Of a stretch of 42,485 bases of DNA, positions 8,480 to 17,043 are shown one piece after another. The notes below the pieces were generated by a model. It made no database searches and was not told the origin of the DNA. It saw nothing but the letters and a program-made list of their open reading frames with translations. Each line of letters begins with the position of its first letter. Within the stretch, counting starts at the first letter, position 1. The translations under genes and the position numbers were made by a program. This stretch comes from Bacillus sp. MUM 116 (GTDB lineage: Bacteria; Bacillota; Bacilli; Bacillales; Cytobacillaceae): positions 1 to 42,485 of the forward strand of contig NZ_MLYR01000032.1 in assembly GCF_001866655.1 (NCBI RefSeq), given 5' to 3'.

Positions 8480-9947
8480 GGAAGAGCAACAATGGCCAAT
8501 TCCGGAATCAGTGAGTGAAGTTGAACATTACATGAAACAAAGGGTTGGTTTAGGAGTAAGCTTCGATTTAAATATTCGGAAGTTAAAGGTTTTGAAGAAG
8601 GATGTACACATCTATTCAGTTAGTGGATTGGTTGATACTCGATATGCAATTGAATTGGTTGAAGAACTAGTTGAAATAAATGACCATGAAAAATTATCTG
8701 CAGATCTTTTTAAGATTATTGAAAACCGACTAGTTAACCAATCTGTACAACCAATCACATTACTAACCGAAATGGTCGACTATATCCTTACTGGATTAAT
8801 TGTAGTAGTAATCGATGGCGAAAGTACCGCATTTGTAGTCGATGTAAGGAGCTACCCTGGGCGCTCGCCTCAAGAGCCCGATACAGAAAAGGTCGTCAGA
8901 GGTGCACGGGATGGCTTTGTTGAAAATATTATTCTTAATACTGCTTTAATTAGAAGGAGAATAAGAGACGAACGTCTTCGATATGAATTGATAAAGGTTG
9001 GAAAACGTTCAAAAACAGATGTTTCCATATGCTATTTAGAAGATGTGGTAGACCCTGATTTATTAAATATTATTAGAAAAGAATTAAAGTCGATTGACAC
9101 AGATGGAATCCCAATGGCTGATAAAACCCTTGAAGAATTTATCTTAAAACAAGGTTGGAACCCATTTCCGCTAGTAAGATATACAGAAAGGGCCGATATT
9201 GCAGCCGCTCATATATTAGAGGGGCATATTGCCATTATTTGTGATACCTCACCAAGTGTGATTCTTACCCCGACAACTTATTTTCATCATGTTCAACACG
9301 CTGAAGAATTTCGTGAATCTCCGGCGATGGGGACATTTGTAAGATGGACCCGTTTCCTAGGGGTATTAACTTCTATTTTTTTGTTGCCTTTATGGCTGTT
9401 ATTTGTGTTAGAGCCGTCCTTATTGCCTGAAAAGCTTGCATTTATTGGACCCAATGAACAGACAAATATACCGGTTATCATCCAAATATTTTTAGCGGAT
9501 TTTGGAATTGAATTTTTACGAATTGCAGCAATTCATACACCTACACCTTTATCAACTGCAATGGGTTTAATTGCAGCGGTGTTAATCGGCCAAATTGCCA
9601 TTAGTGTTGGCCTGTTTGTTCCCGAGGTTATTCTTTATGTTGCAGTTGCAGGAATTGGGACGTTTACGACACCTAGTTATGAATTAAGTATTGCAAATAA
9701 AATTGGCAGACTTACCTTACTTCTTCTGGTTGCTTTCTTTCATACACCTGGGTTTGTTATTGGTGCAACACTGCTGTTTCTTTTCCTTGTTAAAATGCGC
9801 ACATTTAATACACCTTACTTTTGGCCATTCCTGCCTTTCGAGCCAAAAGGATTTTTACAAATTATTTTCCGCAGAGCAGTACCGGGTTCAATACTCAGAC
9901 CAAGTATTGTCCATCCAAGAAACCGGTACCGCCAGCCGCCTAATTGA
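8469..9947 (+). CDS. spoVAF: Stage V sporulation protein AF (GerA-family membrane protein)
   Basis: Related to the A subunits of germinant receptors such as GerAA, and thought to support germination together with SpoVAEA. The 492 residues comprise a large soluble N-terminal region to about 285 and then four or five membrane segments, with the GerA-family [10 protein letters not shown] stretch near 315 and [12 protein letters not shown] near 360. The reading frame extends back to 8364, but ATG 8469 follows AAAGGAG (8454-8460) and gives the family N-terminus. It is the last gene of the reduced spoVA cluster. Confidence 0.94.
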   Translation: MTNKEEQQWPIPESVSEVEHYMKQRVGLGVSFDLNIRKLKVLKKDVHIYSVSGLVDTRYAIELVEELVEINDHEKLSADLFKIIENRLVNQSVQPITLLTEMVDYILTGLIVVVIDGESTAFVVDVRSYPGRSPQEPDTEKVVRGARDGFVENIILNTALIRRRIRDERLRYELIKVGKRSKTDVSICYLEDVVDPDLLNIIRKELKSIDTDGIPMADKTLEEFILKQGWNPFPLVRYTERADIAAAHILEGHIAIICDTSPSVILTPTTYFHHVQHAEEFRESPAMGTFVRWTRFLGVLTSIFLLPLWLLFVLEPSLLPEKLAFIGPNEQTNIPVIIQIFLADFGIEFLRIAAIHTPTPLSTAMGLIAAVLIGQIAISVGLFVPEVILYVAVAGIGTFTTPSYELSIANKIGRLTLLLLVAFFHTPGFVIGATLLFLFLVKMRTFNTPYFWPFLPFEPKGFLQIIFRRAVPGSILRPSIVHPRNRYRQPPN

Positions 9948-10011
9948 TTTTAAAAAAATTGCAGATTTTGCGTTGTTATGCTAAAGTAATTTTAATTTAA
10001 GATTGTAAAAG

Positions 10012-10050
10012 ATAGGCAGTATCTTTTGTAGATTCTGTCTATTTATTATT
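10012..10050 (+). terminator. Probable terminator after spoVAF
   Basis: ATAGGCAG (10012-10019) pairs with CTGTCTAT (10035-10042) and is followed by the T-rich ttattatt. It lies between spoVAF and lysA. The T tract is interrupted, so the call is moderate. Confidence 0.5.
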
Positions 10051-10096
10051 AATGCTAAGGGATATGAATTTGAGTTACTACGGGGAGAGGGAGAAA

Positions 10097-11401
10097 ATGC
10101 ACTTTTATGGTTCTACAGGTATTAATAGCAATGGGAATTTAGAGATAGGCGGCCTTGATGCAATTGAAATGGCCGGGGAATACGGTACCCCTCTTTATGT
10201 TTATGATGTAGCATTAATCAGAGAAAGGGCAAGGGGATTTAAGCAGGCCTTTGAGGAACAAAATGTTCAAGCACAGGTTGCTTATGCCAGCAAAGCCTTT
10301 TCGACGATTGCCATGCTGCAGCTTGCAGAAGAGGAAGGCTTATCACTAGATGTTGTATCAGGTGGCGAGTTATTTACAGCACTAGCTGCAGGGTTTCCGG
10401 TTGACCGAATTCATTTTCACGGGAACAACAAAAGCAGAGAAGAACTGGAAATGGCTTTGGAAAAAGAAATAGGTTGTGTAGTCGTTGATAATTTCTATGA
10501 GCTTAATCTTTTAAAATCCATTTGTTCGGAGAAAAATACTACGGTCAAGATTTTATTAAGGGTTACACCAGGAATTGAAGCCCACACCCATGATTATATT
10601 TTAACGGGTCAGGAAGATTCTAAATTTGGGTTTGACCTGCAAAATGGGCAAGCGGAAAAAGCATTAACGGAAGCATTGCTCTATAATAATTTCGAGGTTT
10701 TAGGGATTCATTGTCATATTGGCTCGCAAATTTTCGAAACAACGGGGTTTCTATTGGCAGCTGAAAAACTTATTGAAAAATTAAATGAGTGGAAAAACAA
10801 TATATCGTTCGAAGCAAAAGTTCTAAATTTGGGCGGAGGCTTTGGGATTCGATATACAAATGAAGATGAGCCGTTGCAACCTTATCAATATGTGATGGAA
10901 ATAATTAAAAAAGTGAAAAGGCTTGTGAGTCATTATTCTTTAAGTATGCCGGAAATCTGGATAGAACCAGGCCGTTCACTAGTAGGAGATGCTGGAACTA
11001 CCCTTTACAAGGTCGGATCTTCAAAAGAAGTACCTGGAGTTAGAAAATATTTGGCAGTTGATGGAGGAATGAGTGATAATATTAGACCTTCACTTTATCA
11101 AGCTAAATATGAAGCAGTACTCGCCAATAAACCGCTGGAGAATTCAGATGAAATCGTTTCAATCGCGGGTAAATGCTGTGAGTCAGGTGATATGCTCATC
11201 TGGGATTTACCACTTCCTAAACAAAGGGATGAGGACATTCTAGCAGTTTTTTGTACAGGTGCTTACGGCTATTCGATGGCAAATAATTACAATCGTTTAC
11301 CAAGACCAGCGGTTGTATTTGTTGAAAACGGCAAATCCACTCTCGTTGTTAAAAGGGAAACATACGAAGATTTAATTAGACTCGATTTACCACTCAAATG
11401 A
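10097..11401 (+). CDS. lysA: Diaminopimelate decarboxylase
   Basis: Last step of lysine synthesis: decarboxylation of meso-diaminopimelate to L-lysine with pyridoxal phosphate. The 434 residues form a fold-III PLP enzyme. The Schiff-base lysine lies in YASKAF (Lys66), HCHIGSQI is present near 205, the phosphate-binding GGGFGIRY near 245, EPGRSLVGDAG near 296, and the active-site Cys in GKCCESGD near 357. The frame opens at 10052, but ATG 10097 follows ggggagaggg and gives the usual N-terminus. It follows spoVAF, as in B. subtilis. No L-box (lysine riboswitch) is recognisable upstream. Confidence 0.97.
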   Translation: MHFYGSTGINSNGNLEIGGLDAIEMAGEYGTPLYVYDVALIRERARGFKQAFEEQNVQAQVAYASKAFSTIAMLQLAEEEGLSLDVVSGGELFTALAAGFPVDRIHFHGNNKSREELEMALEKEIGCVVVDNFYELNLLKSICSEKNTTVKILLRVTPGIEAHTHDYILTGQEDSKFGFDLQNGQAEKALTEALLYNNFEVLGIHCHIGSQIFETTGFLLAAEKLIEKLNEWKNNISFEAKVLNLGGGFGIRYTNEDEPLQPYQYVMEIIKKVKRLVSHYSLSMPEIWIEPGRSLVGDAGTTLYKVGSSKEVPGVRKYLAVDGGMSDNIRPSLYQAKYEAVLANKPLENSDEIVSIAGKCCESGDMLIWDLPLPKQRDEDILAVFCTGAYGYSMANNYNRLPRPAVVFVENGKSTLVVKRETYEDLIRLDLPLK

Positions 11402-11408
11402 GGAGGAA

Positions 11409-11440
11409 GCTGCCCAGAATTGGGCGGCTTATTCCTTTTA
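11409..11440 (+). terminator. Terminator after lysA
   Basis: GCTGCCCA (11409-11416) and TGGGCGGC (11421-11428) form a short, GC-rich hairpin followed by ttattcctttt, within ten bases of the lysA stop codon. Confidence 0.65.
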
Positions 11441-11468
11441 TCTGAAAAGAAAGTGGTAAATAATTCAA

Positions 11469-11706
11469 CTTTGAGAATTGGCCAGCTCCAGCGCCTAGCC
11501 CCTCGAGGGAAAAAATGAACTGCTTTTTTCCTAGATTGCAAATCTGCTCCTGCGGCAATGCATATTCGAGGAAGTGCTGTTCACCTCGTCGCATGCCTGC
11601 AAGGGTGCTTATTCAATGATGCAGGCATGCCGATGAAGTCAAAAACCGACTTCAGCGTCAGGCCCTCCAGTACTTGTCGGGCTGAGCAAGGCGCTTCCGC
11701 TTTTCT
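11469..11706. repeat. Dispersed intergenic repeat, copy B (complete)
   Basis: This is the only complete long copy in the window, about 238 bp. The left end is CTTTGAGAATTGGCCAGCTC, followed by AGCGCCTAGCCCCTCGAGG; the right end is AAGGCGCTTCCGCTTTTCT. Inside is a perfect 11-bp hairpin, GCATGCCTGCA (11591-11601) and TGCAGGCATGC (11620-11630), at a point where copy A has none. It fills most of the gene-free stretch between lysA and the small peptide gene. Short frames crossing it on the minus strand show no protein-like features. Confidence 0.85.
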
Positions 11707-11786
11707 GATAAAAGAGAAATAGATTATTTTTTTCAAATGGTGTAGAATGTAGGAAGCATCTTCATTCTTTTTGGGGGAAGTCGTGA

Positions 11787-11885
11787 ATGAAAAGAAATAA
11801 TTGGATTTTGTTCGGTGTCTTAATTGCCCTTTCAATTATTTGGGGCATCATTTATTGGGTATTTATTGCTCCTAAGCATCCCTAG
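11787..11885 (+). CDS. Small single-pass membrane peptide, 32 residues
   Basis: I do not recognise this gene. ATG 11787 follows a good ribosome binding site (GGGGGAAG, 11773-11780) and encodes MKRNNW, a single hydrophobic helix at about residues 6-28, and a short PKHP tail before TAG. The positive N-terminus suggests the tail faces outward. It lies between the repeat after lysA and ribT, on their strand, and is too short for most gene callers. The clean site and complete membrane helix suggest it is expressed; the function is unknown. Confidence 0.6.
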   Translation: MKRNNWILFGVLIALSIIWGIIYWVFIAPKHP

Positions 11886-12021
11886 TAATTGGGATTGATG
11901 AATAAGCATTTATTTTGTATGATTGACAAGGGCGCAACTAGGGCTGGGAAAACATATAATACATAAATTGTAACATTTTTAGAGGAAAAACATTTTTTGC
12001 GGGGTTTATTTAATATAATGA

Positions 12022-12381
<360 letters not shown>

Positions 12382-12391
12382 AGTCTTCTTG

Positions 12392-12423
12392 AAAGGCAAC
12401 GATTCCGTTTATCGTTGCCTTTT
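12392..12423. terminator. Bidirectional terminator between ribT and the DUF309 gene
   Basis: AAAGGCAACGAT and ATCGTTGCCTTT form a 12-bp perfect stem with a short loop, an A run on the left and a T run on the right. It can end both convergent genes, and it overlaps the last codons of the minus-strand gene. Confidence 0.85.
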
Positions 12424-12927
12424 CCTATTTTTAGCAAGGTCCCTTTCCAGAATCACATCTGATCGATCTCGAAGTTTGTGCCTATGGACCAATGTAGCAT
12501 TTGTAAGATTACTTGGTTTTCCCCAGTCAAATCCTTTCCTTTTACATAAATCTATGCATTTATTGAGGAAAACCGGATGGCAAATAGGAAGAACCATACT
12601 ACTGTAAGGAGCTTTATTTTCAATCACTGCTAAACGATTAGTCAAATCCTCCATGAATACTTTATAATCCAAGCCTAATTGGGTAACTGTTTCATGTTGA
12701 TTTTTAAAAATGGAACAGGCTTTTTCCAACGTTCTTTTTGCTCCTGTAAAATTGAGCCGCCGATGATGGTAATTGGCGACTGCTAATTGAATAAATCCAA
12801 CCCAAATCGATTCTTTATTCGCAGGGTCAATTCTTTTCCAATACTCTTCAAGAATTTCATGACATTCAAAATAATCGCGGTCACCATGAAAGTGGACCAT
12901 ATATTCCATAAATTCTTTTGGGTACAA
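12409..12927 (-). CDS. ypuF: DUF309 family protein (YpuF-like)
   Basis: A 172-residue soluble protein of the DUF309 family, whose function is not known. The signature HGDRDYFECHEILEEYWK lies at about 14-31, with conserved histidines and acidic residues (HxxxDYFECHEILE) that look like a possible metal site, then FIQLAVANYHHRRLN near 45-59. It is on the minus strand, convergent with ribT, with a ggggga-type site before its ATG. The B. subtilis orthologue ypuF lies just before scpA, consistent with this position. Similarity is strongest in the N-terminal 60 residues. Confidence 0.85.
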   Translation of the reverse strand: MYPKEFMEYMVHFHGDRDYFECHEILEEYWKRIDPANKESIWVGFIQLAVANYHHRRLNFTGAKRTLEKACSIFKNQHETVTQLGLDYKVFMEDLTNRLAVIENKAPYSSMVLPICHPVFLNKCIDLCKRKGFDWGKPSNLTNATLVHRHKLRDRSDVILERDLAKNRKRQR

Positions 12928-13011
12928 TCCTTCTCCCCCTTACCCTTTTTCGTACATTTAGTTTATCATAATTACGATTATTATTGCTTTTTTAGAAGAT
13001 TTGGCTGGGAT

Positions 13012-13036
13012 AAAAAAAGCCTGCCAAATGGCAGGC
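13012..13036 (-). terminator. Terminator of the YjcZ-type peptide gene
   Basis: On the minus strand GCCTGCCA, a two-base loop and TGGCAGGC are followed by a run of seven T. It lies just after the end of a repeat fragment, 22 bases beyond the stop codon at 13058. Confidence 0.75.
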
Positions 13037-13054
13037 CAGGCACTTCCGCTTTTT
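13037..13054. repeat. Right-end fragment of the dispersed repeat
   Basis: The bases ccaggcacttccgctttt match the right end of copies A and B (aaggcgcttccgctttt) with small changes. The fragment lies between the stop codon of the small minus-strand gene and its terminator. Only the end of the element is present. Confidence 0.5.
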
Positions 13055-13057
13055 AAA

Positions 13058-13144
13058 TTACCAAACCCAAGAAGCACCAACAATAATTAACAGAATGAAT
13101 AGAACAACGATTAACGCAAAACCGGCACCAAAACCATCAGACAT
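13058..13144 (-). CDS. YjcZ-type small sporulation membrane peptide, 28 residues
   Basis: The peptide begins MSDGFGAGFALIVVLFIL, continues as a single hydrophobic helix and ends GASWVW. This pattern (short Gly-rich start, then FALIVVLFILLIIVGAS) is that of the YjcZ family found in many spore formers; the function is unknown. A perfect AGGAGGTA site lies seven bases before the ATG on the minus strand (13151-13158). The upstream sequence contains CATATGATG, which could be a mother-cell (SigE/SigK) -10, but I find no convincing -35. Confidence 0.85.
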   Translation of the reverse strand: MSDGFGAGFALIVVLFILLIIVGASWVW

Positions 13145-13347
13145 ATTAATTACCTCCTAAATGTATATTTGCTTTGTTCAATGTCATCATATGTAGAGAA
13201 TTTGTCCAGTGTTTGGGCAATCTCTTGTTTTAGTTAAATCGACCCAAGAAGGGGGATTTTTCTATTGGATAACGAAACTGATTCCTCTATACTAATAATA
13301 GTCGAAAGAAAAGCGACAAATTTTTCAAGAATACTGGTGAATAAACG

Positions 13348-14118
13348 ATGCCATACAAGGTTAAAATTGATGCGTTTGAAGGGCCGTTGGATTTATTATT
13401 GCATTTAATCAATCGGCTTGAAATTGATATTTACGATATCCCAGTTGCTCAAATTACTGAGCAATACTTAATCTATATTCATACAATGAAAGAACTCAAA
13501 CTTGATATTGCAAGTGAGTTTTTAGTCATGGCTGCTACATTATTGGCCATCAAGAGCAAGATGCTCTTACCAAAAAATGAAGAAAACATCGAAGATATGG
13601 AAAGCGAAATTTCCTATGATGAGGACCCAAGGGACGAGCTTGTGGAACGTTTAATTGAATACCGAAAATATAAGGACGCTGCCAATGATTTAAAGTCAAT
13701 GGAAGAGGAACGCGGACTAATGTATACAAAACCGCCGAGTGATTTATCAGATTTTGCAAAAGATAAACAACCGGAAAAGGCCGATTTGAATGTTTCGCTT
13801 TATGATATGCTGGCAGCATTTCAAAAATTGCTGCGAAGAAAAAAACTCCAGCGGCCATTGGCCACAAAAATTACTCGGCAGGAAATTTCAATTGAGAAAA
13901 GAATGTCAGAAATCATGGGTGAATTAAAACATTTAAAAGGCCGAAAAAACTTTAATGAACTCTTTCCCTATCCGGAGAAGGAACATATTGTCGTTACCTT
14001 TTTAGCAATCCTAGAACTGATTAAACGAAAAGAAATTGATGTAGAGCAACAAGAAAACTTTGGCGATATTTTCGTTGAGGCAAAACAGGAAGGAAGAGAA
14101 GTGGTTGGAAATTATTAA
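13348..14118 (+). CDS. scpA: Segregation and condensation protein A
   Basis: Kleisin subunit of the SMC-ScpAB condensin, which bridges the two SMC heads and organises the newly replicated chromosome. The 256 residues start with the family signature [21 protein letters not shown] (near 9-29). The N-terminal SMC-neck domain and C-terminal winged helix (from about 180) flank an acidic linker with [10 protein letters not shown] near 85-94. The upstream site (ggtg) is weak. It overlaps scpB by 14 bases, so both are made together. Confidence 0.97.
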   Translation: MPYKVKIDAFEGPLDLLLHLINRLEIDIYDIPVAQITEQYLIYIHTMKELKLDIASEFLVMAATLLAIKSKMLLPKNEENIEDMESEISYDEDPRDELVERLIEYRKYKDAANDLKSMEEERGLMYTKPPSDLSDFAKDKQPEKADLNVSLYDMLAAFQKLLRRKKLQRPLATKITRQEISIEKRMSEIMGELKHLKGRKNFNELFPYPEKEHIVVTFLAILELIKRKEIDVEQQENFGDIFVEAKQEGREVVGNY

Positions 14119-14692
14119 TTGGAGCAGTATTTTAGAAAGTCTTTTGTTTGCCGCTGGTGATGAAGGGTTAACATTGAAACAAATCGCCGAGGTATTAGAG
14201 GTAGATGAATTAAAGGCAAATGAAATCATTGAAGAGTCGATATGTGAATATGAACGTAATGTGCAAAGAGGAATTACAATTGTACAGCTGGCCGGAACGT
14301 TTCAACTTGCGACCAAGAAAGAAAATGCCGTCTATTTAAAAAAACTGGTCGATTCTCCTAATACGTCCACACTATCACAGGCAGCGTTAGAATCTCTCGC
14401 GATAATAGCCTATAAACAGCCGATCACGCGTGCGGAAATTGAAGAAATTCGCGGGGTAAAAACAGAAAGACCGCTTCATACCCTTGTTTCCAAGGCCCTT
14501 ATTAAGGAAGTCGGCCGAGCAGAAGGTACAGGCAGGGCGATTTTATATGGAACAACAAAGGAATTTCTCGACTATTTTGGTCTGAAAAGCCTTAAAGAAC
14601 TACCAAAACTACCTGAAAAGGCCGATGAGGAATATATCCAGGATGAAGCGGATTTATTTTTTGAAAAGTTTCAAGAAACACTTGAATCATAG
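14105..14692 (+). CDS. scpB: Segregation and condensation protein B
   Basis: Winged-helix partner that dimerises and binds the ScpA linker in the SMC complex. The 195 residues include [20 protein letters not shown] near 8-27 and the second winged helix with [23 protein letters not shown] near 96-118. The frame is open from 14060, but TTG 14105 follows aggaagag and gives the family start LEIINW, matching the N-terminus of B. subtilis ScpB. It lies in a translationally coupled pair with scpA. Confidence 0.95.
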   Translation: MEIINWSSILESLLFAAGDEGLTLKQIAEVLEVDELKANEIIEESICEYERNVQRGITIVQLAGTFQLATKKENAVYLKKLVDSPNTSTLSQAALESLAIIAYKQPITRAEIEEIRGVKTERPLHTLVSKALIKEVGRAEGTGRAILYGTTKEFLDYFGLKSLKELPKLPEKADEEYIQDEADLFFEKFQETLES

Positions 14693-14776
14693 AATTATTC
14701 AGAAACATGCAGGAATATTTATGATAAAATAGAAATAACTATTAAATTCATTAATTTCTTATTGTTTAGGAGTGGA

Positions 14777-15190
14777 ATGAAGGTGCTAATTAATCAATAC
14801 GGCGGATATGAATTAGAAAAGGAGAAATCAAATACCTCAGAAGATTTCTTTAACAGAAGTGAAGTAACTTTTGTGGATGATGGAGAAGAAAAAACCTTAC
14901 ACGTTCTCTATGTTAGGTATTTTGAAGAATTTTTCAATGAATTCACTCCCTATGAGCAAGACCCCATTTTTGATGATGTAGAGTTTAAGGATATTGTTGC
15001 CCTTGTTTGTTTAATTAAAAATCCGGGCCTGCGCCATCGTAAACGGGTATATATTAATTCTAAGCACGAGTTTGCGGCCTTTTTCCAGGATATTGATTTT
15101 AAAAAGCTGCCTGAAATTTTTCAATCCCTTAAACAAAACAAAAATTATGAGTTAAAATCACCGCTTGCTTTTATTATGCAGCCAAAATAA
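14777..15190 (+). CDS. Uncharacterised acidic protein between scpB and ypuI
   Basis: I do not recognise the family. The 137 residues are soluble and acidic, rich in Phe, Tyr and Glu, with no membrane helix or signal; the middle contains YFEEFFNEFTPYEQDPIFDD (near 52-71) and the end LKSPLAFIMQPK. It could adopt a compact alpha/beta fold. An AGGAG (14768-14772) lies four bases before ATG 14777 and ten before GTG 14783, so either codon may be the start. It lies on the same strand as scpAB and ypuI with intact frame and neighbour-like codon use. Confidence 0.75.
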   Translation: MKVLINQYGGYELEKEKSNTSEDFFNRSEVTFVDDGEEKTLHVLYVRYFEEFFNEFTPYEQDPIFDDVEFKDIVALVCLIKNPGLRHRKRVYINSKHEFAAFFQDIDFKKLPEIFQSLKQNKNYELKSPLAFIMQPK

Positions 15191-15223
15191 TGTTTAGAAT
15201 GGAACATATTCGGGGGTGTAAAT

Positions 15224-15712
15224 GTGGGTAATACATTAGTAGAATCACAGCTTAAAGATGTAAAAGAGTTTTTAAAGGGGACAATTCAAACACTTGAAGG
15301 ATTTTTAAATGAAACAACCATTTCACAATTAAATCCTGAAACCGTTGAAAAACAAAACTATTACAAATTGATTATTTCTAACTTACGGAAACTGTTGGTT
15401 TACAGTGAGGAAAGTATCGAGACATCTTTACTGATCCTTCAAAGTGAGCCATTTCAAAAGGCCGCTGCTGAAAAAACGCTATATCGTATTTATCATCAAT
15501 GTATTGAAGAATTCTTTTCCCCAAAAAATGATGCATGGTATGAGGATAGCAGATCTGCATATACCGGAAAAAATTCAATTAAATATTATCAGCCTGTACC
15601 TGAATCCATTGGGCAGCTCATCAAAGCCTTAGAAGGCGATTTTCAACGGATTAGAGAAGAACTTGAGTTTTACGAAACCGATTATCGGACAAAAATGGCA
15701 CAATCAAAATAA
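15224..15712 (+). CDS. ypuI: YpuI-like DUF3907 protein
   Basis: Corresponds in position and sequence to YpuI of B. subtilis, found after scpB; the function is unknown. The 162 residues are mostly helical and soluble, with long amphipathic stretches (about 5-30 and 135-160) and the conserved IYHQCIEEFFSPKNDAWYED near 91-110. The GTG start follows CGGGGGTG with about seven bases. In B. subtilis dacB follows, while here a repeat and sodF lie between. Confidence 0.8.
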   Translation: MGNTLVESQLKDVKEFLKGTIQTLEGFLNETTISQLNPETVEKQNYYKLIISNLRKLLVYSEESIETSLLILQSEPFQKAAAEKTLYRIYHQCIEEFFSPKNDAWYEDSRSAYTGKNSIKYYQPVPESIGQLIKALEGDFQRIREELEFYETDYRTKMAQSK

Positions 15713-15715
15713 ATA

Positions 15716-15845
15716 AGAAAAGCGCAATCGCCTTGAACAGCCTCAGGCATAGCACAAGACAAGCCGGCCGAAAGGTTGTTCTTTAACCTTTTGGACGGCT
15801 TGTCTTGTGACCTCGAGCGGCTAGGCGCTGGACAATTCTCGAAGC
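15716..15845. repeat. Dispersed intergenic repeat, copy C (reverse orientation)
   Basis: It begins agaaaagcgcaatcgccttg four bases after the ypuI stop codon and ends ggctaggcgctggacaattctcgaag: the reverse orientation of copies A and B. The middle is one long hairpin: CACAAGACAAGCCG (15753-15766) pairs perfectly with CGGCTTGTCTTGTG (15796-15809), with inner arms AAAGGTT and AACCTTT. The hairpin sequence is unrelated to those in A and B. Confidence 0.85.
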
Positions 15846-15874
15846 CTCATTTTATACTTTCTTATCTCAAGAAA

Positions 15875-15908
15875 AAGGTTATTCCTTAATTAAGGAATAA
15901 CCTTTTTT
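15875..15908 (+). terminator. Terminator downstream of ypuI
   Basis: AAGGTTATTCCTTAA and TTAAGGAATAACCTT make a perfect palindromic stem followed by a T run, with A residues before it. It may work in both directions. It lies beyond repeat copy C and before sodF. Confidence 0.8.
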
Positions 15909-15990
15909 GCATTAATAAAAGTTTCAAAACATACCATTTAGGTAGACTTGGGTTTCACCATAAAAATGAGTTATTGAAATGAGGGAGACC

Positions 15991-16881
15991 ATGAGTAAAT
16001 TCCGTAAATATGTAAATGAACTTTTTGAATGGAATGAGCAAATGAAAGATTTTTTAGAGATGGAAAAGGTGGAGGCAGATTCGGACTTATGGATACATCT
16101 CGATGACTTTAGCGAATTAATTGAAAATACCAATCGTGAGTTATCGGATGCAGAGCTTCTAAATCTGCAGTCAAAGGCTGAGTCAATCCATGATCATATG
16201 GAAAATTATTTTCATAGAAAACAAGAAGTAGGGAATATCTGGTTATTGGAAAAATCGCTTGCTCCAGGTGGACATACACTTCCGGAGCTGCCATACGCTT
16301 ATAATGCACTTGAACCATATATTTCCGAAGAGATTATGAGACTGCACCATAGTCAGCATCATCAAGCATATGTCAATGGTTTAAATAACGCTGAACTAAA
16401 CCTAAAAAAGGCACGGGAAAGCAATGATTTTACTCTTATTAAGCATTGGTCAAGAGAACTGGCTTTTCATGGATCGGGGCATTATCTTCACACAATTTTT
16501 TGGAAGAATATGAGTCCAAATGGTGGCGGTACACCACAAGGTCCTTTAAAAGATGAGATTCAGAACTACTTTGGAAGTTTTTTAAGCTTCAAAAAACAAT
16601 TTACTGAAGCCGCGAAACAGGTAGAGGGTGTTGGATGGGCATTACTTGTTTGGTCACCGCTGGCAAGACATTTGGAAGTATTGCAAACAGAGAGGCATAT
16701 GCTGCTGACGCAATGGAATACGATCCCATTACTTGTTCTTGATGTTTGGGAGCATGCTTATTATCTCCAATATAAAAATAAACGTGCTGAGTATGTAGAA
16801 AATTGGTGGAACATTGTCAACTGGCATGACGTAGGAATGCGCTTCGAAAAAGCGGCTGATATTAAATGGACTGCGATTTAG
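15991..16881 (+). CDS. sodF: Fe/Mn superoxide dismutase with N-terminal extension
   Basis: Converts superoxide to hydrogen peroxide and oxygen. The 296 residues comprise an N-terminal helical, acidic extension of about 90 residues and then a complete Fe/Mn SOD. The first metal His lies in MRLHHSQHHQAYV, the next in the FHGSGHYLHTIFW stretch, and Asp and His in the signature DVWEHAYYLQY near 246. B. subtilis SodF has the same extended form, so this is its likely orthologue. ATG 15991 follows gaggga; an upstream ATG at 15979 lacks a site. I cannot tell iron from manganese preference from sequence alone. Confidence 0.88.
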   Translation: MSKFRKYVNELFEWNEQMKDFLEMEKVEADSDLWIHLDDFSELIENTNRELSDAELLNLQSKAESIHDHMENYFHRKQEVGNIWLLEKSLAPGGHTLPELPYAYNALEPYISEEIMRLHHSQHHQAYVNGLNNAELNLKKARESNDFTLIKHWSRELAFHGSGHYLHTIFWKNMSPNGGGTPQGPLKDEIQNYFGSFLSFKKQFTEAAKQVEGVGWALLVWSPLARHLEVLQTERHMLLTQWNTIPLLVLDVWEHAYYLQYKNKRAEYVENWWNIVNWHDVGMRFEKAADIKWTAI

Positions 16882-16895
16882 TGAGAAAACCAACG

Positions 16896-16931
16896 TCAAG
16901 GGGCTAGGCACTGGAGCTGGACAATTTGAAA
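16896..16931. repeat. End fragment of the dispersed repeat, copy D
   Basis: The stretch from tcaag through ggggctaggcactggagctgg to acaatttgaaa matches the reversed left end of copy B (ggggctaggcgctggagctgg). The rest of the element is missing. It follows sodF by about 15 bases and runs into the terminator. Confidence 0.65.
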
Positions 16932-16969
16932 GGCAACCTTCCATTCGGCTGGTTGCCTTCGTTTTTTTT
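16930..16969 (+). terminator. Terminator after sodF
   Basis: AAGGCAACC (16930-16938) and GGTTGCCTT (16951-16959) form a 9-bp perfect stem followed by cgtttttttt. Confidence 0.85.
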
Positions 16970-16980
16970 CCAAAAGATGC

Positions 16981-17006
16981 ATAACAATCCTTGTCCTGCA
17001 TAAAAT
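16981..17006 (+). promoter_or_regulatory. Candidate SigE promoter of dacB-spmA-spmB
   Basis: The ATA of GCATAAC (16981-16983) and CATAAAAT (16999-17006) are 15 bases apart and resemble the SigE pattern ATA and CATACAnT. The B. subtilis operon is SigE-dependent, which supports the reading; one -10 base differs. Confidence 0.5.
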
Positions 17007-17043
17007 TGTTTTAGAAATAAAAAAAGGAGACGAGGTATATCTA

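Noticed and set aside
9948..10096. Lysine riboswitch before lysA
   Set aside because: I looked for the L-box core and found only a simple hairpin with a T-rich tail, better read as the spoVAF terminator.
11394..11835. Two short minus-strand reading frames across repeat copy B
   Set aside because: They run through the repeat and its hairpin and extend into lysA or into the small peptide gene. They have no ribosome binding sites and no protein-like composition.
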